DNA from: Hamadaea sp.
Lineage (GTDB): Bacteria > Actinomycetota > Actinomycetes > Mycobacteriales > Micromonosporaceae
DNA: 64,000 nucleotides
Assembly (NCBI RefSeq): GCF_013362815.1
Contig: NZ_JABFVK010000015.1
Span: 62,001 to 126,000, forward strand
Direction: 5' to 3'
Shown: in pieces, positions 18,779-28,331 of the stretch
Layout of the letters: each line of letters starts with the position of its first letter
Position numbering within the stretch: position 1 is the first letter of the stretch
Notes under the pieces: model-generated
The model's database searches: none
What the model saw: the letters and a program-made list of their open reading frames with translations, nothing else
What the model was told of the DNA's origin: nothing
Translations under genes and position numbers: made by a program

Positions 18779-19145
18779 CCGGCACCCCCGTCTTGTCGGC
18801 AGCGGCGTCGGCCACGTCGGTGTCCCCGGTGTCGTCGTCGCCGGGCTCGGCCAGCGGCAGCTCGTCGACGTTGATCGCCGCCTTCAGCCGGAACAGTTGC
18901 AACACCACCGCCAGGCCCACCCCGATCTCGGCGGCGGCGATGACGATCACGAACAACGTGAAGATCTGCCCGGTCGGGGCGGCCTTGGGCAGCGTCGCGT
19001 CGGCGGTGACGAAGATCAGGTTCACCGCGTTGAGCATCAGCTCGACCGACATCAGCAGCAGGATCGCGTTCCGCCGCCGCAGTACGCCGAGGACGCCGAG
19101 ACCGAACAAGGCGCTGGCCACGGCGTACGGGATGAAGGGGTGCAT
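18768..19145 (-). CDS. nuoK: NADH-quinone oxidoreductase subunit K
   Basis: 125 residues from ATG 19145. Three membrane helices match NuoK, including RNAILLLMSVELMLNAVNLI with the conserved membrane Glu, and IFTLFVIVIAAAEIGVGLAV with the second Glu. The C-terminus carries an extra ~25-residue acidic tail (Asp/Ala rich) absent from most NuoK proteins of ~100 residues. It overlaps the stop of nuoJ by one base and nuoL by 11 bases. Confidence 0.94.
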   Translation of the reverse strand: MHPFIPYAVASALFGLGVLGVLRRRNAILLLMSVELMLNAVNLIFVTADATLPKAAPTGQIFTLFVIVIAAAEIGVGLAVVLQLFRLKAAINVDELPLAEPGDDDTGDTDVADAAADKTGVPDVA

Positions 19146-19639
19146 TATTTGGCCCCCCGGCTCACCACGACCGCGCCGATGAGTGCACCGAGCAGGAGTA
19201 CCGAGACCACCTCGAACGGCAGCGTCCACGTCGTGAAGATCGGCCCGCCGACCGTCTCGGCGTTGCCGTGCTGAGCGGGCAACTCATACCGAGTCCACCC
19301 GTACGCCACCGCGAACAACGTGCCGAGACTCAGCCCGACGCCGACCCCGACGACGCTCGCCGGTCCGATCCGGCGGTCCAAGTCGGGGCTCGGCCCGATC
19401 GGGGCACGCGTCAGCATCACCGCGAACAGGAGCAGCACCACGACCGCGCCAAGGTAGATCAGCACCTGAGTCCAGGCCACGAGCTCGGCCCCGAGCAGGA
19501 GGAACTCCACCGCCAGGGAACCGAGGCAGACCACCAGCCAGAGCCCCGCGCGTACCACTTGATTGGTCGCGACGACCGCCCACCCGGCGCCGACCGCGAC
19601 CAGACCGACCCCCGCGAGCAGAAGATCCAAACCTGTCAT
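19145..19639 (-). CDS. nuoJ: NADH-quinone oxidoreductase subunit J
   Basis: 164 residues from ATG 19639 with five predicted helices. The VAWTQVLIYLGAVVVLLLFA stretch containing the conserved Tyr-Leu-Gly is the NuoJ signature helix. It is a membrane subunit next to NuoK that takes part in coupling electron transfer to pumping. It is separated from nuoI by 67 bases that include a hairpin (19688-19710), the only real gap in the I-N run. Confidence 0.93.
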   Translation of the reverse strand: MTGLDLLLAGVGLVAVGAGWAVVATNQVVRAGLWLVVCLGSLAVEFLLLGAELVAWTQVLIYLGAVVVLLLFAVMLTRAPIGPSPDLDRRIGPASVVGVGVGLSLGTLFAVAYGWTRYELPAQHGNAETVGGPIFTTWTLPFEVVSVLLLGALIGAVVVSRGAK

Positions 19640-19687
19640 GCGATCACCGGCCTGCGGCCGGCGCTCGCATTGAGACTGAGCTGGCCG

Positions 19688-19710
19688 ATGACCGGCCGGG
19701 GGCCGGTCAT
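19688..19710. terminator. Short perfect hairpin at the nuoI stop
   Basis: ATGACCGGCC pairs with GGCCGGTCAT around a GGG loop. The right arm covers the nuoI stop codon (19707-19709). There is no U-run, so it may be an RNA processing or stability element rather than a strong terminator; nuoJ starts 49 bases downstream of it. Confidence 0.6.
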
Positions 19711-20225
19711 GAAGTCGCCGCCTTCTTAGCGGCGGCCTGTTCCTCCTTGGCCGGCTCGCCGCGCGGATCGTGCACCGGCGGCGGCGGAACCGTGGGCATC
19801 CACGCGCCGAGGTGCTCCTTCTCGTGGAGCAGATCGCGGATGTCGTACTCGGCGTATTCGAACTCAGGCGTCCAGTAGAGCGCGTCGAACGGGCAGGCCT
19901 CGATGCAGATCCCGCAGTACATGCACAGCGAGAAGTCGATGGCGAACCGGTCGAGCACGTTGCGCTGGCGCGGCCGGGCCGCGCCCGGCACCACGACCTC
20001 CTCCTTGTGGGAGTCGATGTAGATGCACCAATCGGGGCACTCGCGCGAGCAGAGCATGCACACCGTGCAGTTCTCCTCGAGCAACGCGATCACGCCCCGG
20101 GACCGCGGCGGGAGGTCCGGAGCGACATCCGGATACTGCTGGGTGTGCGACCGGCGGGTCATCGTCTTGAGCGTGACCGCCAGCCCTTTCGCCAGGCCCG
20201 CACCCGGGAATCCGCCCTCACTCAT
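19707..20225 (-). CDS. nuoI: NADH-quinone oxidoreductase subunit I (2x 4Fe-4S)
   Basis: 172 residues from ATG 20225 ([20 protein letters not shown]); longer starts upstream add a non-homologous leader. It is the peripheral-arm ferredoxin subunit carrying two 4Fe-4S clusters. The two motifs are [15 protein letters not shown] and [16 protein letters not shown]. The C-terminal ~50 residues are Pro/Lys/Ala rich. On its 5' side the complex I gene order is broken: instead of nuoH there are three secreted-protein genes. Confidence 0.95.
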   Translation of the reverse strand: MSEGGFPGAGLAKGLAVTLKTMTRRSHTQQYPDVAPDLPPRSRGVIALLEENCTVCMLCSRECPDWCIYIDSHKEEVVVPGAARPRQRNVLDRFAIDFSLCMYCGICIEACPFDALYWTPEFEYAEYDIRDLLHEKEHLGAWMPTVPPPPVHDPRGEPAKEEQAAAKKAATS

Positions 20226-20379
20226 GCCGCACATCATTCCCTGTGCGGCCGACACGCGCGAGCACCGGGTCACGACGAGGTGGAGAACTCGGCCGATCCG
20301 CTGATTGATCATCGAGCTGGCGAGACGGTAGCGTCCGAGAGCTTTTCAGCAATCGCTTGGCTCACGGGAGGAACGGCGG

Positions 20380-22785
20380 ATGCGTCGAACCGCTGCGTTA
20401 GCAGCCTTCACCCTGCTCGCGGGCTTGTTGTCGGTTCCGCCGGCGGCAGCCGTGCCAACCGGACCGCTGACGACGGCGACGGACACCCCTTCGCTACCCA
20501 CGACGACCATGAGCGGCGCCATCACCGACACGCTTACCGGAGCACCCGTCCCCGGTGCCTGCGTGGTCTTCCGGGACGGCGGTTCGAACGGACGGAAGGT
20601 CGGCTCCGTCTGCGCTGACGACGACGGCCATTACTCGCTGAGCTGGCGTACCGCGACCGCGACCATCCTTACCGCTCTGGCCGAAGCGCCCGGCTACTTC
20701 CGGGGTTGGGCCACCGGCGCGACCAGTGGCAGCGTATTCATCGGGGCCGGGTCCGCTCCGACCAAGAACTTCGCCATCGCGCCGACCGGCCGATCGAGCC
20801 TCTCCGGCCGGATCACCCGCCCCGGCGGCGCCGGGCAGGGTTACGCGATGGTGACGGCGTATTTGGCGAACGGGCAAATCGTCGATTACACGAACGCCAC
20901 GGTCGACGGTTCCTTCACGCTCGCCAACCTGCCGGCTGCCAGCGTCAGAGTGAAGATCTCCGCGTCCGGCTTCGCCGACCAGTGGTGGCCGGGCAAGACC
21001 ACCCAGGCCGATGCCGGGACGGTGGCGCTGGCCGACGGCGTCGTCACCACACTGAACGAACAGCTGCTGCCGGTCTCGCCGCTCCCCGCGCAGCCGGTCG
21101 CGTTCAACGGCGGCGGGACGGTCACCGACCTCGCGACCGGCCAGCCCGTCGCCTACGCGGTCGTGCTGATGGCGACGCAGTACAAGACGATCGCCCGGAC
21201 GACAACCGGCCTCGATGGCCGGTACGCCTTCAGCGGCCTCCCGCCGATCGGCATGGGCGTCAACGTCCAGGCCGAGGGGTACGCCTCGACCTGGGCCCCC
21301 GACGATCCGGAATTGGCCACAGTCGTCACCGGCCCGACCTTCGTTCAGGACGTGGCATTGGCGAAGGGCAGCGGCACGTTGCTGCTCCATCTGCAAGATT
21401 ACGACGGGCTTCCCTTGGACGGCCGCAGCTCGTTCAGCCTCACCGCCACGACCGGCACCTGGCGCTTCTCCGGAAGGATCGAGCTGACGGGCGATCTGCG
21501 AGTGACTGACCTTCCGCCGGGCACTTACATCGTGAGCACAAGCCCGCCCGGTAGAGCATCATGGCGGGTCGGGACGTTCACCGTGACGGCTGGCACGACG
21601 ACGGAAGCCTCGGCGAGTCATCCAGAGCCGGGACACTCGGTCGTGACCGTGCTCGACGAGTCGACCGGAGCGCCCGTTCCAGGTATCTGCGTCGTCGCCG
21701 ACTACCGCGTCCAAGGGTGCACCGCCGCGGACGGCCGGGCCGTGGTCGGCCCGTTCTGGACGGAAGCCGACACCATGTCGACCTTCCGAGTCGCCGAGTC
21801 TCCGATCAACTACGCGGCGTCGACCGACGCACCGACGAGGATCGCGACCGAGACCACCGCGACGATCCGCGTACGCCGGGCGGCGGCGATCTCGACGGCG
21901 GTGCGAGGCGACACCGGTGGCCATCTGCCCTCGCTGGTGTGCATCGACGTCGCCCGCCCGCTGAGCCTGACCTCCGGCGGGACGGAGAGGTACTGCTCCT
22001 CCCCGGACACCGCAGGCCGGGTGACGTTCGGCCTGATCCCGCCCGGACCGATGCAGCTGCTGGTGAGCAGCAACCTGTACTCGATCCAGTGGCTCGGCCC
22101 GAACGGCGGCACCGGAGATCAGCGGCAGGCGTCCGTCGTGACCGGAGTCGCGGGGCAGATCGTCGCCGCACCGGACATCCAGATCCCCGTAAGCATGACG
22201 AGCATCAGCGGCACGATCGTCAGCGCGGCCACCGGTAAGCCGATCCCCGACGTGTGTCCCCGCGTCGTCGGCATCCCGTCCGGCCTCGCCAGCGTGACCT
22301 GCAGCGACGCGAACGGCATCTACTACGTGGGGAATCTCGGGCCTTACCAGTGGCCGCTCGTGGTCAGCGCGTACGGATACGCCGTCACGTGGTCGGGTGG
22401 AGCGGGCAACCGATTCGACGCGCTTTACGTGGGACCGGGTTACCAGACGGTCGACCTGCGGCTGGACTCGCAGGGGATCATCGCGCCGATCACGCCGCCG
22501 AGCGGAGCCGCCGACTGGCACGTCGACGTCTTCGACGCGCGTACCGGGGATCTGCTCGGGTCGGCCGCCGCAGGAGAGTCCATCCCGAGGCTGAATACGG
22601 GCTGGGTACTCATCCGCTACACCGACGGCGCCGGAAAGGCATGCTGGCTGCAACGCTCAGATCAGCGACGGCTCACGGCGTACTTCTGGGTAGCGGCGGG
22701 GTCCACCTCGACCGGTGTCGCCGTCGACTCGACGTGCACGACAGCGACTCCGGCGCTCAAGTCTCCGGCGCTGCCGCGTCGATGA
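20380..22785 (+). CDS. Large secreted protein with carboxypeptidase-regulatory-like repeats (triad member 1)
   Basis: 801 residues from ATG 20380, preceded by GGGAGG. A signal peptide (MRRTAALAAFTLLAGLLSVP, cut after AAA) leads into a series of transthyretin/CNA-B-like modules, each with a D-G-x-Y/F turn (DDDGHYSL, TVDGSFTLANLP, GLDGRYAFSGLP) and a GAxVPGAC-type Cys. The C-terminal part shares an ordered set of motifs with the genes at 22838 and 24902: QWLGPNGGTGDQRQA, LGPYQWPL, TWSGGAGNRFDA, DARTGD, a CW pair, a final Cys, and the end LPRR. No wall anchor is visible. Role unknown; extracellular binding or structure is inferred. Confidence 0.85.
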   Translation: MRRTAALAAFTLLAGLLSVPPAAAVPTGPLTTATDTPSLPTTTMSGAITDTLTGAPVPGACVVFRDGGSNGRKVGSVCADDDGHYSLSWRTATATILTALAEAPGYFRGWATGATSGSVFIGAGSAPTKNFAIAPTGRSSLSGRITRPGGAGQGYAMVTAYLANGQIVDYTNATVDGSFTLANLPAASVRVKISASGFADQWWPGKTTQADAGTVALADGVVTTLNEQLLPVSPLPAQPVAFNGGGTVTDLATGQPVAYAVVLMATQYKTIARTTTGLDGRYAFSGLPPIGMGVNVQAEGYASTWAPDDPELATVVTGPTFVQDVALAKGSGTLLLHLQDYDGLPLDGRSSFSLTATTGTWRFSGRIELTGDLRVTDLPPGTYIVSTSPPGRASWRVGTFTVTAGTTTEASASHPEPGHSVVTVLDESTGAPVPGICVVADYRVQGCTAADGRAVVGPFWTEADTMSTFRVAESPINYAASTDAPTRIATETTATIRVRRAAAISTAVRGDTGGHLPSLVCIDVARPLSLTSGGTERYCSSPDTAGRVTFGLIPPGPMQLLVSSNLYSIQWLGPNGGTGDQRQASVVTGVAGQIVAAPDIQIPVSMTSISGTIVSAATGKPIPDVCPRVVGIPSGLASVTCSDANGIYYVGNLGPYQWPLVVSAYGYAVTWSGGAGNRFDALYVGPGYQTVDLRLDSQGIIAPITPPSGAADWHVDVFDARTGDLLGSAAAGESIPRLNTGWVLIRYTDGAGKACWLQRSDQRRLTAYFWVAAGSTSTGVAVDSTCTTATPALKSPALPRR

Positions 22786-22794
22786 CCTGACGGC

Positions 22795-22829
22795 AAGAGC
22801 CCCGCCCTCCACGAGAGCGGGGCTCTTTC
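22795..22829. terminator. GC-rich hairpin between convergent secreted-protein genes
   Basis: AAGAGCCCCGC (22795-22805) pairs exactly with GCGGGGCTCTT (22817-22827) across an 11-base loop. It sits in the 52-base gap between two convergent stops. The stem is symmetric with a short A/T edge on each side, so it can serve as a terminator for both genes. Confidence 0.85.
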
Positions 22830-22837
22830 GCGTACGC

Positions 22838-24742
22838 CTATCGCCGGGGCAGCCCCTGGGTGAACGGCGTGGAGCCGCAGTTGACCTGGGCGTCGAGATT
22901 GAGATTGGTGACCACACCGGCCGTGACTCCGACCGGCGCCGCCACCACACGCCGACCCGGCGGCGCGGGCGGGCCGTACCAGCAACCCACGCCCTCCGCC
23001 CCGAAGTTGACGTAGACCGGCCCGGTGTTCAGCAGCGGAATCTTGTAGGTCCCCGTCTGAGAGTTGTCCGGCGCGAAGGATCGGTAGATGGCGTCCCCGG
23101 TCCGCGCGTCGTAGACGACCACCCACATCTCGTTCCAGCCACCGCTCGGCCCGCGAAGGGTTCCGGTCAAGGTGCCCTGAGGCGCCATCGTCACATTCAT
23201 GGTTCCGGTGCCGTTCGGCGGGATCTGGGCCAACGTCGCCGAGAAGCGATCCGTCGCGCTGCCCGACCACGTCGTGGCGTACACGTAGGGGTAACCGATG
23301 AACTTCACCGGCCACTTGTACGGTCCCAGATCCTTGATCGTGTACTGACCCTGCGCGTTGGTGCAGCGTCCGCTAGGCAGCCCGAGAATGCCCGGATAGA
23401 ACGCCCACGGATAGGTGCAGACCCCGGAGACCGGACTGCCGGCGGCGTTCTTGACGACACCGGTGATCGAGCCCGGTGGGTCCATCCGGACCGTCGGGAT
23501 GGCGACGGTCGTCTTGCTCGGAATGCTGATCATCGTCGCCAGACGCTGGTCACCCGTACCACCGCTGGCGGTCACCCACTGATCGCCGTAGAGCTTCGGC
23601 GGCGGGGTGTACGGGTTACGCGACTGCCACGCGTACAACTGGAATCGCGGTGACCCTTCGAACGGACCCATCTCCACCCTGCCGTCCGACCACGAGCAGT
23701 AGGTTGGCCCGCGATCCTGAGTCCCGTTCGTCATGATCTCGACGACGTAGAAGCAGATGGTGCCCACGCCCTGGCCGGTGGCGGCGTCCACGACGTTGGT
23801 GGTGAGCGCCGCACCGCGTCGCAGTGTCCAGGAGACCTTGGTGGTCTGACCACGTTCGACATGGATGTAATGCTCGCCCGGCAGCGGGAAGTGGGTCGGT
23901 GCGCCGGTGAGTTCGTAGGTCCAGTCGCCCGGCACCACGTCGGTGACGACGATCTTGCCCGCCGATCCGCAGTGGTTTCCCGGGTCGGACGAGGTGTTGA
24001 GGTAGACGCACGGCTTGTCGACCGGCGCGCCCGTGTCCTGGTCGGTGACGGTGAACTCGACCGCGCCGAGCGGCAGCCATTGCTCGTTGACGACGACCTC
24101 GCCGCCCGCCGTCACCGTGAAGACGTCACCCGCCTCGAAGGTCTCCTTCTGGTGGGCCCATTGGTGTCCGTGGACGTTGTCCTCGATGGAGACCTTGTAG
24201 TCCCCGGGCGGGATGTTCTTCAGCGAGTACGCCCCGACGGTGCCGGAGTCCCAGGTGTAGGCGATGGCCGACCACGATTGGTCGACCTTGGTGACCGACA
24301 CCGTCGACTCGATGGGCGCGCCCTTGTCGTCGGTGATCTGGCCCTTGACGACACCTGCGCCCACGCCGAGCGTGAAGTCCCGAGTCACCAGGTCGTACTG
24401 GGGAATCGACATGTGGTCGGCATTGAGGAAGTCGGGTGCGTTCCAGTTCCATCGCTCACGGAAACCCGCCGCGGTGATCCGGATCTTGACGTCCAAGTCG
24501 CCGGGTACGCCGGTGATGAGGTAGCGCCCGTCGGCATCGGTGCAGAAGGTGCCCGCCTCGGTTGTGGAGGTGGAGAAAAGGGTGAGGCAGGCGCCGGCGA
24601 TGGGTGTGCCGGTCCCCTCCGCAGTCACGACCCCCGTCAGACCGACGGGATCGGCCACCGCCGGGGCCGCGAGCAGCGAAGACGTCAGCGCTGCGACGAC
24701 CACCACGGCACCGAGTCTGAGCCGGTTTCGCGTACGTGTCAT
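22838..24742 (-). CDS. Large secreted protein with carboxypeptidase-regulatory-like repeats (triad member 2)
   Basis: 634 residues from ATG 24742, with a signal peptide ending near APAVA. Transthyretin-like modules follow: GTPIAGACLTLF, DADGRYLITGVPG, AYSLKNIPPGDYKVSIED. The C-terminal block matches the other two triad members: QWVTASGGTGDQRLA, LGPYKWPV, TTWSGSATDRFSA, DARTGD, GCWYGP, a later Cys, and the end GLPRR. It is convergent with member 1 and divergent from member 3. It is shorter than the others, apparently having fewer modules. Secreted, of unknown function. Confidence 0.85.
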   Translation of the reverse strand: MTRTRNRLRLGAVVVVAALTSSLLAAPAVADPVGLTGVVTAEGTGTPIAGACLTLFSTSTTEAGTFCTDADGRYLITGVPGDLDVKIRITAAGFRERWNWNAPDFLNADHMSIPQYDLVTRDFTLGVGAGVVKGQITDDKGAPIESTVSVTKVDQSWSAIAYTWDSGTVGAYSLKNIPPGDYKVSIEDNVHGHQWAHQKETFEAGDVFTVTAGGEVVVNEQWLPLGAVEFTVTDQDTGAPVDKPCVYLNTSSDPGNHCGSAGKIVVTDVVPGDWTYELTGAPTHFPLPGEHYIHVERGQTTKVSWTLRRGAALTTNVVDAATGQGVGTICFYVVEIMTNGTQDRGPTYCSWSDGRVEMGPFEGSPRFQLYAWQSRNPYTPPPKLYGDQWVTASGGTGDQRLATMISIPSKTTVAIPTVRMDPPGSITGVVKNAAGSPVSGVCTYPWAFYPGILGLPSGRCTNAQGQYTIKDLGPYKWPVKFIGYPYVYATTWSGSATDRFSATLAQIPPNGTGTMNVTMAPQGTLTGTLRGPSGGWNEMWVVVYDARTGDAIYRSFAPDNSQTGTYKIPLLNTGPVYVNFGAEGVGCWYGPPAPPGRRVVAAPVGVTAGVVTNLNLDAQVNCGSTPFTQGLPRR

Positions 24743-24901
24743 GCGCGAACGATAGCGACGCTCGGCAAAGTCTGGGGGGCGGCTGTGCGCCCGGTTCCAG
24801 CGAGATCAAAACCAGCCCGATCCGGCGATTGACCGCTGATCATGACGGTCATAGCGTTGGCGCGCCTTGTTCTTGCAAGCCTCACGGGGAGGTACGGCGT
24901 G

Positions 24902-27337
24902 ATGCGCCGGACTGCAGCGATCGCAACGACGTTCACCTTGCTCGCCGGCTTACTCGCGGCGCCGTCATCGGCTCAGGCGGCCGGAACGCCGGGAGTTCTC
25001 GAGGGAACCATCACCGAGTACGAGACCGGGAAGCCACTCCCGGGCGCATGTGCTCGCGTCCTGAGCACAGCCTGGAACGAACTAGCCACGGCCTGTGCCG
25101 ACGCCGACGGCCACTACGCCACCACCCCGCTTCAGGCGAACGTCCAGTTTCGAGTCCAGTTCACCGCGACCGGACATGCCGATCGCTGGGGGCCCAATGA
25201 GCCCACGGTCTTCACCTCCGGCGGCTACGGAGTCACCGCAACGGATGGTAGGACCCTCGACGCCGCCCTACCGGCCCGAGCGGGCACCGTTTCCGGACGC
25301 GTCACCGACCCGGAAGGCTCAGGCGAGTCGCTGCTGTACGTGGAGGCCCGAGTCGGCGGCGTGCGTAAGGGCACCGCCAGGACCAAAGCCGATGGGACCT
25401 ACGAACTGACCGGCCTCGTCCCCGGCACCTACGACGTCGTCACGTACGGCGGTTGTCTCCCGGAGGTCACCGTCGCCGCGGTCGTCGTGACTGACGGCGG
25501 CTCGACAGCGGTGGACTCTCATCACGCCACTCGAAACTGCACGGGAGGAAACCGAACCTTCGCGGGCAAGGTGGTCGACGGGCTGACCGGGGCGGCCATC
25601 CCGAATGCGTCCTACCGGGTCGTGGCGTACGCATTCGACTTCGAGGTGGCGGCCGGATTCAGCGACGCGACCGGCGCGTACCTCGTGGACGGTTTGACGT
25701 CGTCGCTGAACACGCATCGAGTTGAGGTGTCCGCGCCCGGCTACGCGAAGCAATGGGCGTACGGCGGGCGCACGATGTCGATGGGAAGCCCGTTCAACCC
25801 GGGAATGACCGAGATTCCGCTGGCCCCGGCATGGGGAGGACTGCAAGGGCGGGTCACCGCGCCGGACGGCCAGCCGGTCAAGGCGACCGTGACGATCTTC
25901 GGGCCCGCCCGGCTACGCCGGAGCCAGGTCACGGCGGCAGACGGCAGCTACTCGTTCGCGGACCTGCCGCCGGGTGACTGGACCTTGCAGATCCAGCACG
26001 CCACTCTGGGCACGCAGTGGTACCCGCAGGTGCCGCCCAGCACTACCACGACCTCCGCTCCGCCGAATGCAGGACACATCACCATCGTCCCCGACACCGT
26101 CGCCACCCTGAACGAGCAGTACGCGGAACGAGCTCACGTCGCGGTGACGCTGCTCGACACCGTCACCGGTCAGCCGATCATCGACGGTTGTGTGACGGTA
26201 TACGGCTCCTCGGTCTTCGATCCCCCCGCGCAAAGCTGCACCAACGCAAACGGTGTCTACCGCATGGACGTGCCTCCGGCGATCAGTGGAGCGGTCAACG
26301 CGGAATCGCCGGGCGCATTCCTCGGCAACCAGACCGGTATCGCGATGGCCTCCGGTCAGACAGTGCCGATCACCCTGCGGCTGCAGCCAGCCGGAACCAT
26401 CACCGTGCCCATCCAGCACAATCCGGACGGCACGATTCCACCGGTGTGCGTGCTCGTCGTGCCGAAAACCACGTTCTCGACCCTGGGAAGCGAGCTGGGC
26501 CCTTGGTGTAACACGAACACCGGGGTCTCCCAGGACTCGATCACCGTCGGCAAGCTGTCCCTCGGCCCTGTCCAATTGTTCGTGTGGGCTAGTGACGCTT
26601 CCCAAGGCTCGCAATGGCTGGGCACCGTCGGCGGAACTGGTCAGCGGGAACAAGCGGCGGTGATCGACGTACGCCGTGGCGCCAACACCAGTCCGGTCGT
26701 CAAGCTCGACGCGGCCGCCACGGTGTGGGGTTCAGTCAGCGGCCAGGTCAGCGGCTCAGGCCTGACCGTTCTGGCCGGCGGAATGACTCCTGGCTTCCAC
26801 TCGCAGTGTGGGACGAACTATGTCTATGCCTACTGCATGGACAACGACAGCGCGTACCAGTTGCGGCTCGGGCCCTATGCCTGGCCGTTGGAGGCGTACG
26901 CGCCATCCGTCGGGCTGACCTGGTCCGGTGGCGCCGGCAGCCGGGCAGACGCCCAACTCGTGCAGCTCCAGGCCGGAGCCTATGTTCGATATGACCTCAC
27001 TCTCAAGCCCGGCGGCGATTTCACCCTCGACGTGCCGGAGGGGACTACGGGATGGCGGCTCGAGACGTTCGACGCGCGTACCGGTGACGCGGCCGGAATC
27101 TTCGTCACTCACACCGTCAGCTCGGTAGCCCGAGGACCGCATCTGGTCCACGCCGTCTACACCGCGAACGGTTCGGAGCACTCATGCTGGCTGTACGACA
27201 CCAGCGTGCCGCTGCGGAAGCCGAATCCGATCTTCTACGCGGGATTCGACGGCCAGTCGACTCGGCTGACCATCCGCCCGGGTGTCACCTGTCTCGACCA
27301 GGTTCCGTCGCTCGCCACGCCGCTGCCGAGACGCTGA
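24902..27337 (+). CDS. Large secreted protein with carboxypeptidase-regulatory-like repeats (triad member 3)
   Basis: 811 residues. The start is set at ATG 24902 because MRRTAAIATTFTLLAGLLAA then aligns with the signal peptide of member 1, and GGGGAGG lies at 24886-24892. A longer in-frame start at 24842 exists. Repeated modules include GKPLPGACARVLS, DADGHYATT, KADGTYELTGLVPGTYDV and AADGSYSFADLPPGDWTL. The C-terminal signature is present: QWLGTVGGTGQREQA, LGPYAWPL, TWSGGAGSRADA, DARTGD, SCWLYD, a later Cys, and the end PLPRR. The leader (CTCACGGGGAGG-TACGGCG) also resembles that of member 1. It is convergent with nuoH. Confidence 0.85.
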   Translation: MRRTAAIATTFTLLAGLLAAPSSAQAAGTPGVLEGTITEYETGKPLPGACARVLSTAWNELATACADADGHYATTPLQANVQFRVQFTATGHADRWGPNEPTVFTSGGYGVTATDGRTLDAALPARAGTVSGRVTDPEGSGESLLYVEARVGGVRKGTARTKADGTYELTGLVPGTYDVVTYGGCLPEVTVAAVVVTDGGSTAVDSHHATRNCTGGNRTFAGKVVDGLTGAAIPNASYRVVAYAFDFEVAAGFSDATGAYLVDGLTSSLNTHRVEVSAPGYAKQWAYGGRTMSMGSPFNPGMTEIPLAPAWGGLQGRVTAPDGQPVKATVTIFGPARLRRSQVTAADGSYSFADLPPGDWTLQIQHATLGTQWYPQVPPSTTTTSAPPNAGHITIVPDTVATLNEQYAERAHVAVTLLDTVTGQPIIDGCVTVYGSSVFDPPAQSCTNANGVYRMDVPPAISGAVNAESPGAFLGNQTGIAMASGQTVPITLRLQPAGTITVPIQHNPDGTIPPVCVLVVPKTTFSTLGSELGPWCNTNTGVSQDSITVGKLSLGPVQLFVWASDASQGSQWLGTVGGTGQREQAAVIDVRRGANTSPVVKLDAAATVWGSVSGQVSGSGLTVLAGGMTPGFHSQCGTNYVYAYCMDNDSAYQLRLGPYAWPLEAYAPSVGLTWSGGAGSRADAQLVQLQAGAYVRYDLTLKPGGDFTLDVPEGTTGWRLETFDARTGDAAGIFVTHTVSSVARGPHLVHAVYTANGSEHSCWLYDTSVPLRKPNPIFYAGFDGQSTRLTIRPGVTCLDQVPSLATPLPRR

Positions 27338-27371
27338 CCGGGGCCCTCGCGGAAGGCTGGACCGAACCGGC

Positions 27372-28331
27372 TCAGGCCAGTACGCGTACCACCGCGGTCA
27401 GAACGAGTTGCGCCAACGCCACCGGGACCAGGACCAGCCAGCACAACCGCTGCAGCTGGTCCTCCCGGAGGCGGGGGTAGGAGACCCGGATCCAGATGAC
27501 GGCGAACGCCACGGCGAACGTCTTGAGCAGCATCCAGAGCCAGCCCAAACTTTCCGGGCCGGGGCCGTGCCAGCCGCCGAGGAACAGCACCGAGGTCAAC
27601 GCCGAGATCACGACGATGCCGACGTACTCCGCGAGCAGGAAGAACGCGAATCGCAGCCCGGTGTACTCGGTCAGGTAGCCGAAGACGAGTTCGGAATCGG
27701 CGATCGGCATGTCGAACGGGGGACGCCGGATCTCGGCGAGCCCGGCGATGAAGAAGATCACCAGCGCGGGCAGCTGCCAGGCGAGCCACCAGGGTCGCCA
27801 GGCCTCGACGATGCCGCTCAGCGACAGCGTTCCGGCCGCCATCGCGACGCTCGCCGCGGCCAGCACCAACGGCAGCTCGTACGCCATCAGCTGTGCGGCC
27901 GCACGCAGCGCTCCCAGCAGCGAATACTTGTTCGCCGAGGCCCAGCCGGACATGAGCACGGCGACCACGCCGACGCCGAGGACGGCCAACACGAAGAACA
28001 GCCCGATGTCGAGGGACTGACCGACGAGGTCACCGGGGCCGAGCGGGATCACCAGCAGCGCCAGCAGGTACGGCAACAACGCGACGATCGGCGCGAACTT
28101 GAACACCGGCCGGTCGGCGTCGCGCGGCGTGACGTCTTCCTTCTGCGCGAACTTCACGCCGTCGGCGACCAGCTGCGCCCAACCGTGGAACGCTCCGGCG
28201 TACATCGGGCCCAGCCGGCCCTGCATGTGCGCCATCACCTTGTGTTCGGCCTGCCCGACGATCAGAGGCAGGGTGAGGAAGGCGACCATGACGCCACCCA
28301 CCCGGAGGGCCAACTCCAGCCAGACCGGCAT
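27372..28331 (-). CDS. nuoH: NADH-quinone oxidoreductase subunit H
   Basis: 319 residues from ATG 28331, overlapping the nuoC stop (ATGA). This membrane subunit forms the quinone entry cavity with NuoB and NuoD. Conserved loops seen are HMQGRLGPMYAGAFHGWAQ and IAGLAEIRRPPFDMPIADSE (NuoH loop with acidic residues), then GYLTEYTGLRFAFFLLAEY. In standard operons nuoH follows nuoG; here it follows nuoC directly, with D, E, F and G absent. Confidence 0.95.
   Translation of the reverse strand: MPVWLELALRVGGVMVAFLTLPLIVGQAEHKVMAHMQGRLGPMYAGAFHGWAQLVADGVKFAQKEDVTPRDADRPVFKFAPIVALLPYLLALLVIPLGPGDLVGQSLDIGLFFVLAVLGVGVVAVLMSGWASANKYSLLGALRAAAQLMAYELPLVLAAASVAMAAGTLSLSGIVEAWRPWWLAWQLPALVIFFIAGLAEIRRPPFDMPIADSELVFGYLTEYTGLRFAFFLLAEYVGIVVISALTSVLFLGGWHGPGPESLGWLWMLLKTFAVAFAVIWIRVSYPRLREDQLQRLCWLVLVPVALAQLVLTAVVRVLA

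Noticed and set aside
20226-27371. Insertion sequence or transposase that could have carried the secreted triad into the nuo cluster
   Set aside because: No transposase, integrase, terminal inverted repeats or target duplications could be recognised at the edges.
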